Below are positions 8,532 to 17,001 of a stretch of DNA of 64,000 nucleotides, piece after piece. The notes below the pieces were generated by a model. The model made no database searches and was not told the DNA's origin. It saw only the letters and a list, made by a program, of their open reading frames with translations. The translations under genes were made by a program, and so were the position numbers. Source of the DNA: Clostridia bacterium. Its GTDB lineage: Bacteria; Bacillota; Clostridia; Oscillospirales; Acutalibacteraceae. The stretch spans positions 124,001-188,000 of the forward strand of contig JAKSQM010000005.1 in assembly GCA_024404115.1 (NCBI GenBank). The letters are read 5' to 3'. How positions within the stretch are numbered: the stretch's first letter is position 1; every line of letters begins with the position of its first letter.

Positions 8532-9689
8532 TTATTTTGAAAAAGTCGCCAAGATTTCTTTCAAAACCGATAAAAAAGTGGTCTTTTCCACATAGTGGGG
8601 AGCGGTCAGGTCATATGAACAAAGCAATTTGCCGTCAAGACTCAGGTCAATTTTGCCAAGCTTCTGCCCTGATTCAACAGGTGCTTCAACGCTTGCGGCA
8701 AGTGAAATATCCTGCGTAATATCTGCCTCTCTCCCCTTTGGGATGAGCACGGTAAAAGATGCGGGAAGCTGAGGTGTGATTTTACGCTCCTTGCCCATGG
8801 CGATATTCACATCTGCCAAAGATTCGGGAGCAACCTGCGGACTTACAGTTGACCAGTTGGCGAAGCCGTAATTGAGCATTGCTTTTGCGCCCTCAAAGCG
8901 GTCTGTGCTGTTATCACTGCCGAGGACAACGGCAATAAGCGAGGTGCCGTCCCTTGTGGCTGTTGCGCAAAGACAACACCCTGCCTTTGAGGTTGTGCCA
9001 GTTTTGAGCCCTGTGCATCCAGAATAAAATCGCACTAACTTATTTGTATTCACAAGCTGAGTTTCGCCGCCACGGAGGGAGTCCATCCAAATCGTTGTAT
9101 ATTTTGTGATAAATTCGTGGGTCATCAGCTCCCTTGCCATTAAAGCGATGTCATATGCGGTGGTTTTGTGGTTATGGGTGGTATCATCAAGACCTGTGCA
9201 GTTTTCAAAATGGGTATTTTTCATGCCAAGCTTTGCCGCACGCTCATTCATCATAACGATAAACGCATCTTCACTGCCAGCCACCAACTCCGCAAGGGCG
9301 GTGCAGGCATCGTTTGCGCTGTAAACCGCCATGGCTTTGAAAAGCTCATCAACTGTCATAGTTTCGCCCTCTTTGAGCCAAATCTGCGAACCGCCTTTCT
9401 TAACAGCGTTTGCGCTTGCGGTAACTTTATCGTCAAAAGAGATTTTTTCGTTGTCGATGGCTTCGCTCACAAGGAGCATTGTCATAATTTTTGTTACGGA
9501 TGCAGGGTACAGTTTTTCGTTCATATTATTGCTCATAAGCACTTTGCCAGAGTCAGCATCCATCAGCACAGCCGCCTTTGCCTTGACGGTAACGGGCATT
9601 GCCTGCTCTTTTGATGCCGCACGGACAGGAAAAGACGCTGACAGCACCAAAATCATACACAATATAAAAATACTAACGGTTTTTTTCAT
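8532..9689 (-). CDS. D-alanyl-D-alanine carboxypeptidase (S11, DacF/PBP5 type)
   Basis: Removes the terminal D-alanine from peptidoglycan pentapeptides outside the membrane. The start is set at 9689 behind GGAGGTG, giving 385 residues with a signal peptide (FILCMILVLSASFPVRA). All three serine-DD-peptidase motifs are present: SVTK (in YPASVTKIMTML), SAN (in YSANDACTAL) and KTG (in GLKTGTTSKAGC). The C-terminal beta domain follows and the protein ends with a short amphipathic helix (TFLSVLKEILATFSK) like the membrane anchor of PBP5. It is divergent from the alpha/beta hydrolase at 9812. Confidence 0.93.
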   Translation of the reverse strand: MKKTVSIFILCMILVLSASFPVRAASKEQAMPVTVKAKAAVLMDADSGKVLMSNNMNEKLYPASVTKIMTMLLVSEAIDNEKISFDDKVTASANAVKKGGSQIWLKEGETMTVDELFKAMAVYSANDACTALAELVAGSEDAFIVMMNERAAKLGMKNTHFENCTGLDDTTHNHKTTAYDIALMARELMTHEFITKYTTIWMDSLRGGETQLVNTNKLVRFYSGCTGLKTGTTSKAGCCLCATATRDGTSLIAVVLGSDNSTDRFEGAKAMLNYGFANWSTVSPQVAPESLADVNIAMGKERKITPQLPASFTVLIPKGREADITQDISLAASVEAPVESGQKLGKIDLSLDGKLLCSYDLTAPHYVEKTTFLSVLKEILATFSK

Positions 9690-9811
9690 AAAAAACACCT
9701 CCACATTATATGTATTCTTAAAAGATTAAAAAATATGTGGAAATTTTACAGAAAATAGTGTAGAATATAAGCGGTCGGTATTTTTCGACAAAATTTGACG
9801 GGAGTGATGAT

Positions 9812-10753
9812 ATGAAAAAGTCAACACCTTTAAAAATTCTTGCGGCAGGTGCAGCATATGCGACTGTGAGCTACCTTGTCTTTTTTGAAATTATGGATAA
9901 AAGAGCCACTCTTCCCACAAAAGCATTTCAGTTAAGCATTAAAGGCGTTGAACCTGGCATCAAGGATGATGATGAAAGGCTTGTATGGTTCAATAATCAG
10001 AGCTTTGAAGATTTTGAAATCACAAACAACAGCGGCAACAAGCTAAAAGCACATATGCTCAAAGCTGATGAGCCGTCTGACAAATTCATTCTCTGCTCTC
10101 ACGGTTACAGATGCGACGGCAAAAGAGAATTCAGATTTGTAACAAAATATCTGCATGACAGCGGATACAATGTGCTTCTTATTGACCACCGTGCTTCTGG
10201 CGACAGCGAGGGCAAATACATAACATTCGGCTATAAAGAGGCTGAGGACGCACTTCTTTGGCTCAATTTCCTTAACGAGAAATACGGCAAGGATATTAAA
10301 ATCGGTCTTTACGGCATTTCAATGGGATGCGCCACAATCACAACCCTTTGCGGCAACGAAAATCTGCCAGACAGTGTTAAATTTGCCGTTGCAGATTGCG
10401 GATATACCAGCGCAAAGGACGAGTTTTCGTATAATCTTCAGAAAGCCCACATCCCCGATTTTGTTATTATGAACGCTGTTGATTTCTATAATCAGAAGCT
10501 TTCGGGTTGTTCGCTTGACGAAATGAATCCCCTTGAAGCTGTTAAGAAATCAAAGGTTCCCACACTTTTCATTCACGGTGAAAAGGACGACTTTGTACCC
10601 ACAAAAATGGTTTACACTCTCTATGACGCATGCCCTGCACCAAAAGAAATATTTATTGCAAAGGGTGCCAGCCATGCAGAGAGTTATCAGAGATGCTCTG
10701 AGGAATACGAAAAGAATTTCACTCAGTTTGCAGACAAATATATGAAGGAGTAA
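9812..10753 (+). CDS. membrane-anchored alpha/beta hydrolase
   Basis: A protein of 313 residues behind GGGAGTGATGAT. Residues 8-25 (LAAGAAYATVSYLVFFEI) are a membrane anchor. The catalytic triad can be read: nucleophile Ser in LYGISMGCATI, Asp in HGEKDDFVP, His in KGASHAESY. The layout, with the CSHGYRCDGKREF oxyanion strand before the nucleophile, is that of the YqkD/Bem46-like hydrolases common in Firmicutes. Substrate unknown. It is followed 4 nt later by the isomerase gene, so the two form an operon. Confidence 0.82.
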   Translation: MKKSTPLKILAAGAAYATVSYLVFFEIMDKRATLPTKAFQLSIKGVEPGIKDDDERLVWFNNQSFEDFEITNNSGNKLKAHMLKADEPSDKFILCSHGYRCDGKREFRFVTKYLHDSGYNVLLIDHRASGDSEGKYITFGYKEAEDALLWLNFLNEKYGKDIKIGLYGISMGCATITTLCGNENLPDSVKFAVADCGYTSAKDEFSYNLQKAHIPDFVIMNAVDFYNQKLSGCSLDEMNPLEAVKKSKVPTLFIHGEKDDFVPTKMVYTLYDACPAPKEIFIAKGASHAESYQRCSEEYEKNFTQFADKYMKE

Positions 10754-10757
10754 TATT

Positions 10758-11537
10758 ATGCGATTTGGAGTATGCACAGGTATTGATAATTTTGAAGGCG
10801 TTGAGAATGCAGTTAAAGCAGGCTTTGACTATGTTGAGAGCAGATTTGCTTTTTTTGCAGAATCAACAGATGAAGAATTTGAAGATGCAAAAAATAATTT
10901 AAAAAAGCTTGGCATTAAGTGCGAAGCTTCCAACTGCTTTATCCCCCGTGAGTTCCCTATTTCTGACAGCAACTGCGACAGACAGGGACTGGCAGAATAT
11001 ATTGAAAAGGGAATGAAAAAGGGCGTTGAGGTTGGACTCAAGACAATCGTTCTCGGCTCTGGCGGAGCAAGAAGAATCCCCGAAAATGTAAGCTACAGAG
11101 AGGCATTCTGCAACATCAGCAACATTCTTAACGAGGTTATCGCCCCTGTTGCAGAGAAATATGACATCACAATTGTTATTGAGCCATTAAGACGAGCTGA
11201 ATGCAACATTATCAACACTGTTAAAGAGGGCGTTGCGCTGGCATCATCAAGCGGTGAATACAATATTCAGGGTCTTGGCGACCTTTTCCACATGATGAAA
11301 GAGGGCGACACTTTTGATGACATCAAGGATTTAAAAGGAAGCATTAAGCACGCTCACCTCGCCTGCCCCGAAACAAGATTGTATCCCAAAAATCTTGACG
11401 AGTTTGACTACAAGGGATTCATTGATGCGCTGAACTTTGCAGGCTGTGAAAGATGCTCAATCGAAGCATCAACAGACGATTATAACAGCGATGTGTTCAT
11501 TGCAGGCAAGGTTGTTGACGAATTGAGAAAAGTTTGA
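10758..11537 (+). CDS. sugar phosphate isomerase/epimerase-like TIM-barrel protein
   Basis: A protein of 259 residues of the xylose-isomerase-like (AP endonuclease 2) superfamily. Metal-binding and catalytic positions of the fold are visible: VIEPLRRAECN with the central Glu, LGDLFHMMKEGD with Asp and His, KHAHLACPE, and the late Glu in RCSIEAS. Such proteins isomerise or epimerise keto-sugars and inositols using a divalent metal. Cytoplasmic, no signal peptide. It is coupled to the upstream hydrolase gene. The substrate cannot be predicted. Confidence 0.8.
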   Translation: MRFGVCTGIDNFEGVENAVKAGFDYVESRFAFFAESTDEEFEDAKNNLKKLGIKCEASNCFIPREFPISDSNCDRQGLAEYIEKGMKKGVEVGLKTIVLGSGGARRIPENVSYREAFCNISNILNEVIAPVAEKYDITIVIEPLRRAECNIINTVKEGVALASSSGEYNIQGLGDLFHMMKEGDTFDDIKDLKGSIKHAHLACPETRLYPKNLDEFDYKGFIDALNFAGCERCSIEASTDDYNSDVFIAGKVVDELRKV

Positions 11538-11542
11538 TAAAT

Positions 11543-11580
11543 GGAAAGAGTATGGCACGAAAATGTCATACTCTTTTTTG
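11543..11580 (+). terminator. terminator after the isomerase gene
   Basis: The stem AAGAGTATG pairs with CATACTCTT and is followed by TTTTTTG, just after the stop codon at 11537. Confidence 0.85.
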
Positions 11581-11589
11581 TGTTGACGA

Positions 11590-12030
11590 TGTGAATTTTG
11601 TTCACCTTGTTTTGCGTGAGGTGGCGGTCGGCTTGGGCGTGGTGCGTTGAAACCTATTCACCATTCACTACAACTTATTACTTCAAATCGGGTGCAGGTG
11701 TCCCGCCCGAAATTATTCATTATTCAATATTCAATATTCATTAAAATTGTGGATTGCCACACTTCGCTCGCAATGACGATACCGACAAGATTTCGCACGA
11801 ATTTACATTTGTGCTGACATTCAGAGCGGGATGTCGAGGACGCCATCCCCTACAATTATAACTCAAAGCTCATTGCTAATTCGGGAGGACAAGCCCTTCC
11901 CCTACGGTGTGTGGTGAAGCTTCTTCACTATTCATTATAACTTATTACTTCAAGTTCTACCCCTCTGTCATCTGCGATGACATCTCCCCTGTCAAGGGGC
12001 GACGGAAAGACTCGGTGCGAAGTTGCGAAA
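11590..12030. repeat. intergenic repeat island 2
   Basis: Modules in order: an AT-rich H linker near 11656, D-type at 11690, E at 11747-11790, B at 11817-11853 (GGGATGtcgaggacgcCATCCC), D at 11881-11915, H at 11925-11952 and a full A module at 11953-12020. The block B...H-A repeats the order seen in islands 1, 4 and 8. No coding frame here is convincing. Confidence 0.8.
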
Positions 12031-12043
12031 TTAAGAGAAAAGC

Positions 12044-12074
12044 TGCCGCAGGTTTGACACCTGCGACAGCTTTT
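12044..12074 (-). terminator. terminator of the GH78 gene
   Basis: The stem AGCTGTCGCAGG pairs with CCTGCGGCAGCT (minus strand) and is followed by TTTTCT; on the plus strand seven T follow the same hairpin, so it may be bidirectional. Confidence 0.8.
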
Positions 12075-12075
12075 T

Positions 12076-14193
12076 TTATTCTTTTATAATTTTTCCGTCA
12101 AAGATTATTTTTGCGGTTACTCCATCGGGGATTTTTACTTTACAGATGTTTTCTTTCGGGTCGGCTGAAACGGAAATCACGCCTTTATCGGTGGTGATAT
12201 GACCTGAAACTGCACCTGTGATTTTGTTGCATTTTGGCTCAATGACAATATTATCAAAGCCGCTCTCCCCTGCTCGTCTGATGCCGAGGATATAATAGAA
12301 TATATATATCACGGGACTGCCAAACATTGGGTGGGACATTGAGCGTGGGTTATCCCACTCCTCCCACAGGGTGGTCGCTCCGTTATTGAGCATATAGCCG
12401 AATGAGGGGTACTCCTCTCTTGAAAGGAACTCGGTGGCTTCGTCAAAATATCCGTTTTTGAAAAGGGTTTTCACAACAACCTCTGTGCCGAAAATGCCTG
12501 TATCAAGGGGGTTTGTGCGGATTGCTTCAACAAAATTCTGCATTGTTCTTTCATCGCCTAAGCCGAGGTCAAGGGCAAATGCGTTTGCGCTATTGAGATT
12601 TTCGGCAAAATCGCCTGTTTTTTCGTTGAAATAATTATTTACAAGTACATCCGCTTTCTCTTTTCGCAGGGCGGTGAGCTTTTCTTTATCCTCGCCCCTG
12701 CCGATAAGCTCGCACATTTCAATCATTCTGTCGATGGTGCGGACATAGAAATAGCCGTTTACAAATGGTTTGGGGATTTCGGGCTTCATACCGTGCTTTT
12801 CATGTGGTGAACACCAATCGCCAAGACACCACACACCAGGCTGGTCAGAGGTAATAAGTCCGTTTTCGCTGTGCGCTTCAAGATAATCGAAGTAGCGGAG
12901 CATCTGCGGATAATATTTTTTAAACGGCTCAATGTCTGAATACATCTTATAAAAAGTATAAGGCACTTCAGCAATTGCACAACCCCATCCGCCAGGTCCG
13001 CCGCCGCTTGGGATATACGGTGCGGTGTACTGCACATGACCCGAATGAATATCCTGACAATCAGAAATATCCTCCATCCATTTAAGATAAAAATCTTTTG
13101 CATCAAGGGTCAGCATAGCATCCTGACACACAAGCTGACCGTCGCCTGTGTAGCCTCGCCTTTCAATATGGGGGCAATCGGAGGGAATGCCCATGTGCAT
13201 ATTGCAAAGCTGAGTTCTGATATACATATTGTAAATCTCGTTAAGCACTCTGTTTTCGCACTTAAAAGATGATGTATTTTGAATATCTGAATGGATAACA
13301 TCAACTCGCAGAAGCTCTGCGCCCTTTGAAATTCTCACATAACGGAAGCCTTGCCATGTGAAAAGCAGATGATATTCTCTGTCTGTGCCGTCGCAGATAA
13401 ATTCCGCTGTCTGATAATGAATCCATTTTTCGTGGAGGTCGCCCGTTTCTGTCTTTTCTTCGCTGACGGCAACGGTGATTTTTTTATTCTTTTCGGGGCA
13501 TTTGAAAACAAACCAGCCTGTGATATTTTCACCTGCATCAAAGACGGTGTATTCATCATTTTCATAGAGCTTTTTGCACTGTGCGGAGCGGATAATTTTA
13601 TCGTTGGGGCAATTCTGAATGTAATACTCTGTTTCGGGTATTTCGGCTTCCACGGTATTTTTCCATAAATTTTCGTCTGTGGGGATGCCGTTAATATCAA
13701 AATCTGACTTAGTGTAATCCTGCTTTTCGCCACAAGTGAAATTGAAATATGTAACGGGACTATGGCACCATTTAACATTTTGATCACTATAAAAAATGCT
13801 TTCGCCACACTGAATTTTGTAGCAGAGAGTGCAATATGGAGCGTAAACCTTATACCAAGAGGGTCCAACAGCAACGGTTATTGTGTTTTTGCCAGCCTCA
13901 ATATAATCTGTGATGTCGTATTCCATTGCGTAAATGCGGCTTTTCATCTCTTCTCCAAACTTCACGGTACATTCGCAGTTATCGTATTTATGATAAAAGC
14001 TGGTGGCAGGGGCGAAAACATCATCACTTACCTTTTTGCCGTTGATAAAAAATCTGAAAGTGCCAAGACCGCAGATTGTGATTTTGCAGTTATCTGTTTT
14101 TTCTATAAAAAATTCGCTTTTAAAAACAGGTGCAACGCAATCTTCATTGGGTTTCACAAATATTGCATTGCCGAAAATTTCTTTTTTTAACAT
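12076..14193 (-). CDS. alpha-L-rhamnosidase, glycoside hydrolase family 78
   Basis: Releases terminal alpha-L-rhamnose from glycans or glycosides. The start is at ATG 14193 with AGGTGAG upstream; the GTG nine bases earlier lies inside that site. The protein of 705 residues has no signal peptide and so is cytoplasmic. The N-terminal beta-sandwich region includes the GLGTFRFFINGKKV and FAPATSFYHKYD pattern of family 78. The (alpha/alpha)6 barrel carries the signature SDCPHIERRGYTGDGQLVCQ, with the Asp and Glu residues that hold the sugar and general acid, and GATTLWEEWDNPRSMSHPMFG, also typical. It has its own terminator. Confidence 0.9.
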   Translation of the reverse strand: MLKKEIFGNAIFVKPNEDCVAPVFKSEFFIEKTDNCKITICGLGTFRFFINGKKVSDDVFAPATSFYHKYDNCECTVKFGEEMKSRIYAMEYDITDYIEAGKNTITVAVGPSWYKVYAPYCTLCYKIQCGESIFYSDQNVKWCHSPVTYFNFTCGEKQDYTKSDFDINGIPTDENLWKNTVEAEIPETEYYIQNCPNDKIIRSAQCKKLYENDEYTVFDAGENITGWFVFKCPEKNKKITVAVSEEKTETGDLHEKWIHYQTAEFICDGTDREYHLLFTWQGFRYVRISKGAELLRVDVIHSDIQNTSSFKCENRVLNEIYNMYIRTQLCNMHMGIPSDCPHIERRGYTGDGQLVCQDAMLTLDAKDFYLKWMEDISDCQDIHSGHVQYTAPYIPSGGGPGGWGCAIAEVPYTFYKMYSDIEPFKKYYPQMLRYFDYLEAHSENGLITSDQPGVWCLGDWCSPHEKHGMKPEIPKPFVNGYFYVRTIDRMIEMCELIGRGEDKEKLTALRKEKADVLVNNYFNEKTGDFAENLNSANAFALDLGLGDERTMQNFVEAIRTNPLDTGIFGTEVVVKTLFKNGYFDEATEFLSREEYPSFGYMLNNGATTLWEEWDNPRSMSHPMFGSPVIYIFYYILGIRRAGESGFDNIVIEPKCNKITGAVSGHITTDKGVISVSADPKENICKVKIPDGVTAKIIFDGKIIKE

Positions 14194-14212
14194 AATACTC
14201 ACCTATAAACAA

Positions 14213-14245
14213 TCTGCGTAAAGGCACAAACCTTTACGCAGAAAT
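14213..14245 (-). terminator. terminator of the ceramidase-like gene
   Basis: On the minus strand TCTGCGTAAAGG pairs with CCTTTACGCAGA and is followed by TTGTTTA, 15 nt after the stop codon at 14260. Confidence 0.8.
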
Positions 14246-14259
14246 TTTTATTTAAAAAT

Positions 14260-16020
14260 TTATTTGATACTATTCATTATATCAGCATAACCATTCATAA
14301 GTGCTGAAGCTGTGTTTTTGCCGATTGAAACTGTAAGACACCATGCATCATCATAAAGGTCGTGATTGATGGGGTCGTATCTGTAGCTGAGAACTGCATA
14401 TGTTTCATCGGGGCAAACATAACCTGCGGCATCATTCATAAGGTCAAAGAGGATAACATCCTCGCCATAGCTTTCACGAAGTGATTTAATAGCTGACTGC
14501 TCAAGACCATAGCCGCCAACATAAAGCTCACTGTAAAGCTCGCCGGGTGAAAGGAATGCCTTAACAACATTGCCAAGCTCAAGGTAACCAACCTCTGTTT
14601 CGGTGTAATACTTGCCGTTTGACTTGTTGTAGTTAATCATATTTGAAGCAAGACCCAGCTTTAAAAGTACAACAGAAGTTGTGTTTTCAATTTCAAGCTT
14701 AACCTGCTTGTGCTGAATATTCATAACTGCATTAACAGGCTGTGCCTCGAATGTATCAAGGTTATCATACCAGTTAGTGTATCTTTCTGTTGAGCCGTAT
14801 TCTTTAATGCCGAGCTTATCGCCAAGCTGGTCATTAAGAGCCATACGCTCCTCTTTATTCATGCTTGCGCCAAGGCAGATATAAGCCATTTCGTAGCCGT
14901 AACGCATTGCTCTTTCGTGCTTTTCAAGTGATAAGCCGTCATCAGATTTGCTTGTGCCAACGCTGTTTGTGCCAACATTGCCCTGAATATACATAAAGTT
15001 GTTGCCTGATTTATTAACGAGCTTTTCCATGAAATAAACAAAGTCAGATGTAAGTCTGCCGTCAAACTCATGACCGTAGCTTGTAAGCTCGGGATGTGCG
15101 CCGAATGAAGCAACGAGTGTTCCTCTGCTGCCGTCATCGGGTGTGAACATCAGCTTATGTATATCGTCATCACATTCTCTTGAAACAGTTCTTGCGCCCA
15201 TATAGCCGTCAACATCAATGTTGGTGTATTCAAGCTTACCTGCTTTAAGGTCTTTGAAAGCGTCTTTAATAGAAACTGCTGTGCTGTCGATAATCTTGTT
15301 GAGATAATCTTTGTTTACACCGCTTCTTGTTTCTGTTAAGCCGAGCTTTGAAAGGAGGTTAATTCCAACTGTTGTGAGAGGTGCGTTCCAAACGCCCTGT
15401 GAATCAATTGCCATATGAGAATGGATAGCAGAAATTTCAACAGCTACAATGTTGTTTGCCTTTGCAAAATCTGCAATGCCAGCTCTGATTTTTTTACAGT
15501 CAACATTTGAAATGCCGATGCAGTCAACAGAGCAGATTGCAATAAGTCCTCTGCCTGTGCAATCGTCAAGGAGGATGGTACGAACCATCATCTTTTCATC
15601 GTTGCCGTCTTCATCTGTATAATAGCCTGTTGAATAACCCCATGGGCAATAGCTGCCACGGGCATATTTGAAAGGAACACCGAAATCTTCGGGGATGATT
15701 GACTGCTCGCTGTAGCCAAGCTTCCAAGTGTAATCATCTGTGTTGGGGTCCATGTAGGTGTTGCCCTCATAGAAATTATCGGTGTGGAATTTGTCGCTGT
15801 CTTCACCAACAAAATCAAGGTTTGGGATGATTTTTGCGATTGTGCCAAGGAGGAAATCGCCAACGAGCCAGCTTAAAAATTTAGTCTTGACTCTGCCCTC
15901 TGCTTCAATCTGCTCAACTGTTTTGTCTGAATAGTCTTTTGCAGATGCACCGATTGTTACAGGTGCTAAAAGCAATGTGAAGCAAAGCACAACTGCAAGT
16001 ATTTTTTTGAATGCTTTCAT
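14260..16020 (-). CDS. secreted neutral/alkaline ceramidase-like protein
   Basis: A protein of 586 residues behind AAGGAGAATTTTT, with a signal peptide (ILAVVLCFTLLLAPVTIGASA). The central part follows the N-terminal domain of neutral ceramidases: VRTILLDDCTGRGLIAICSVDCIG, then the zinc-ligand region ISAIHSHMAIDSQGVW, then ASFGAHPELTS with a further His. The nucleophile motif, usually GDVSPN, reads GNVGTNSVG here, keeping the Ser but losing the Asp and Pro. It would act outside the cell, on ceramide-like lipids or another amide or ester. The enzyme class is probable, the substrate uncertain. About 110 nt separate it from the esterase gene upstream. Confidence 0.7.
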   Translation of the reverse strand: MKAFKKILAVVLCFTLLLAPVTIGASAKDYSDKTVEQIEAEGRVKTKFLSWLVGDFLLGTIAKIIPNLDFVGEDSDKFHTDNFYEGNTYMDPNTDDYTWKLGYSEQSIIPEDFGVPFKYARGSYCPWGYSTGYYTDEDGNDEKMMVRTILLDDCTGRGLIAICSVDCIGISNVDCKKIRAGIADFAKANNIVAVEISAIHSHMAIDSQGVWNAPLTTVGINLLSKLGLTETRSGVNKDYLNKIIDSTAVSIKDAFKDLKAGKLEYTNIDVDGYMGARTVSRECDDDIHKLMFTPDDGSRGTLVASFGAHPELTSYGHEFDGRLTSDFVYFMEKLVNKSGNNFMYIQGNVGTNSVGTSKSDDGLSLEKHERAMRYGYEMAYICLGASMNKEERMALNDQLGDKLGIKEYGSTERYTNWYDNLDTFEAQPVNAVMNIQHKQVKLEIENTTSVVLLKLGLASNMINYNKSNGKYYTETEVGYLELGNVVKAFLSPGELYSELYVGGYGLEQSAIKSLRESYGEDVILFDLMNDAAGYVCPDETYAVLSYRYDPINHDLYDDAWCLTVSIGKNTASALMNGYADIMNSIK

Positions 16021-16130
16021 AAAAATTCTCCTTTAAATTAACAGAATTGTCTGTAATTTAATTTTAATGTATTTTCTCCCAAAATTCAATAGTTTTTTTA
16101 AATAAGAAAAAAGGGTTCTTATTGGGCATT

Positions 16131-16997
16131 TTAATATTTATTAAGAAATGCAAGCATTTTCTGGGTGGTTTCAACGCTTTCTTCCTTATCGGGTTCAAGA
16201 ACGCTGAATGCGTGGGGAAGCGTTTCATCATCCCAGTTAAGAAGCTCTGCGTCAACACCCTTGGCTTTCAGCACATCATATGCGCCAACAGTCTGCCTTA
16301 CTGCCATATAGTCCCCTTTGCTTGTTACAAGGAACATTGGGGGGAATGTGGTTTTTTCAAAAAGCTGTTCCATTGTGAGGTAATTCACATAGGGCAGATT
16401 TTTGTAATCCTTACCTAAAAGCCGTCTGAAATAAACATTCTTAAAGTCAAATGGAGTTAAGTAAAGATTGGGTGAAACAAGACCGAGAGCATTGGCTTTG
16501 AACGATGTTTTTTCAATATCAAAGAGCTTCAAAAGCTCATCGCTCTGATTTATGGCGCAGGTGAAAGCCGCTAACTGACCGCCTGCGGAATCGCCTGTTA
16601 GATACACCCTGCTTTTATCGCAGGGGTAATCCTCAAGGTGGTCATAGATGAAGCCGAGAGCCACTGCAACATCATTCATCTGCTGAGCAAATGTGCAATC
16701 GGGCATAAGGCGGTAGTTGATATTAAAAACTGTGTAGCCTTTTTGTGCCAACTTCATGCAATAAATCTTGTTGACCTCTTTTGTGCCATAGACCCAGCCA
16801 CCGCCGTGCACATCAATGAGCACGGGCAGTGGTGAGGTTGTGTTTTCGGGGTAATAAACATCAAAGAGATGATATTTATTGTTATCGTCAACATAAGGAA
16901 TATCGAGGATTTTTGTTATTCCTTCAGGCTCACGCTGACGGGAAAGACGCTCCCTGTCATTTTCCTCTGCAACTTTCCAGATAAGTGAATAATCCAA
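16131..16997 (-). CDS. acetyl-esterase-like alpha/beta hydrolase (HSL family)
   Basis: A protein of 288 residues that starts with TTG at 16997; AAGGAG lies 10 nt upstream, just before the stop codon of the mannosidase gene, so translation is coupled. HSL-family motifs: oxyanion loop DVHGGGWVYGT, nucleophile Ser in TGDSAGGQLAAF, Asp in VTSKGDYMA and His in TLPHAFSV. Cytoplasmic. In an operon with GH38 and a glycyl radical enzyme, a likely job is removing acetyl groups from imported sugars; this is inference. Confidence 0.85.
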   Translation of the reverse strand: MDYSLIWKVAEENDRERLSRQREPEGITKILDIPYVDDNNKYHLFDVYYPENTTSPLPVLIDVHGGGWVYGTKEVNKIYCMKLAQKGYTVFNINYRLMPDCTFAQQMNDVAVALGFIYDHLEDYPCDKSRVYLTGDSAGGQLAAFTCAINQSDELLKLFDIEKTSFKANALGLVSPNLYLTPFDFKNVYFRRLLGKDYKNLPYVNYLTMEQLFEKTTFPPMFLVTSKGDYMAVRQTVGAYDVLKAKGVDAELLNWDDETLPHAFSVLEPDKEESVETTQKMLAFLNKY

Positions 16998-17001
16998 ATC
17001 A

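Noticed and set aside
9168-9614. Plus-strand frames of 132-148 codons opposite the DacF gene
   Set aside because: Shadows of a well-supported coding sequence with complete catalytic motifs on the minus strand.
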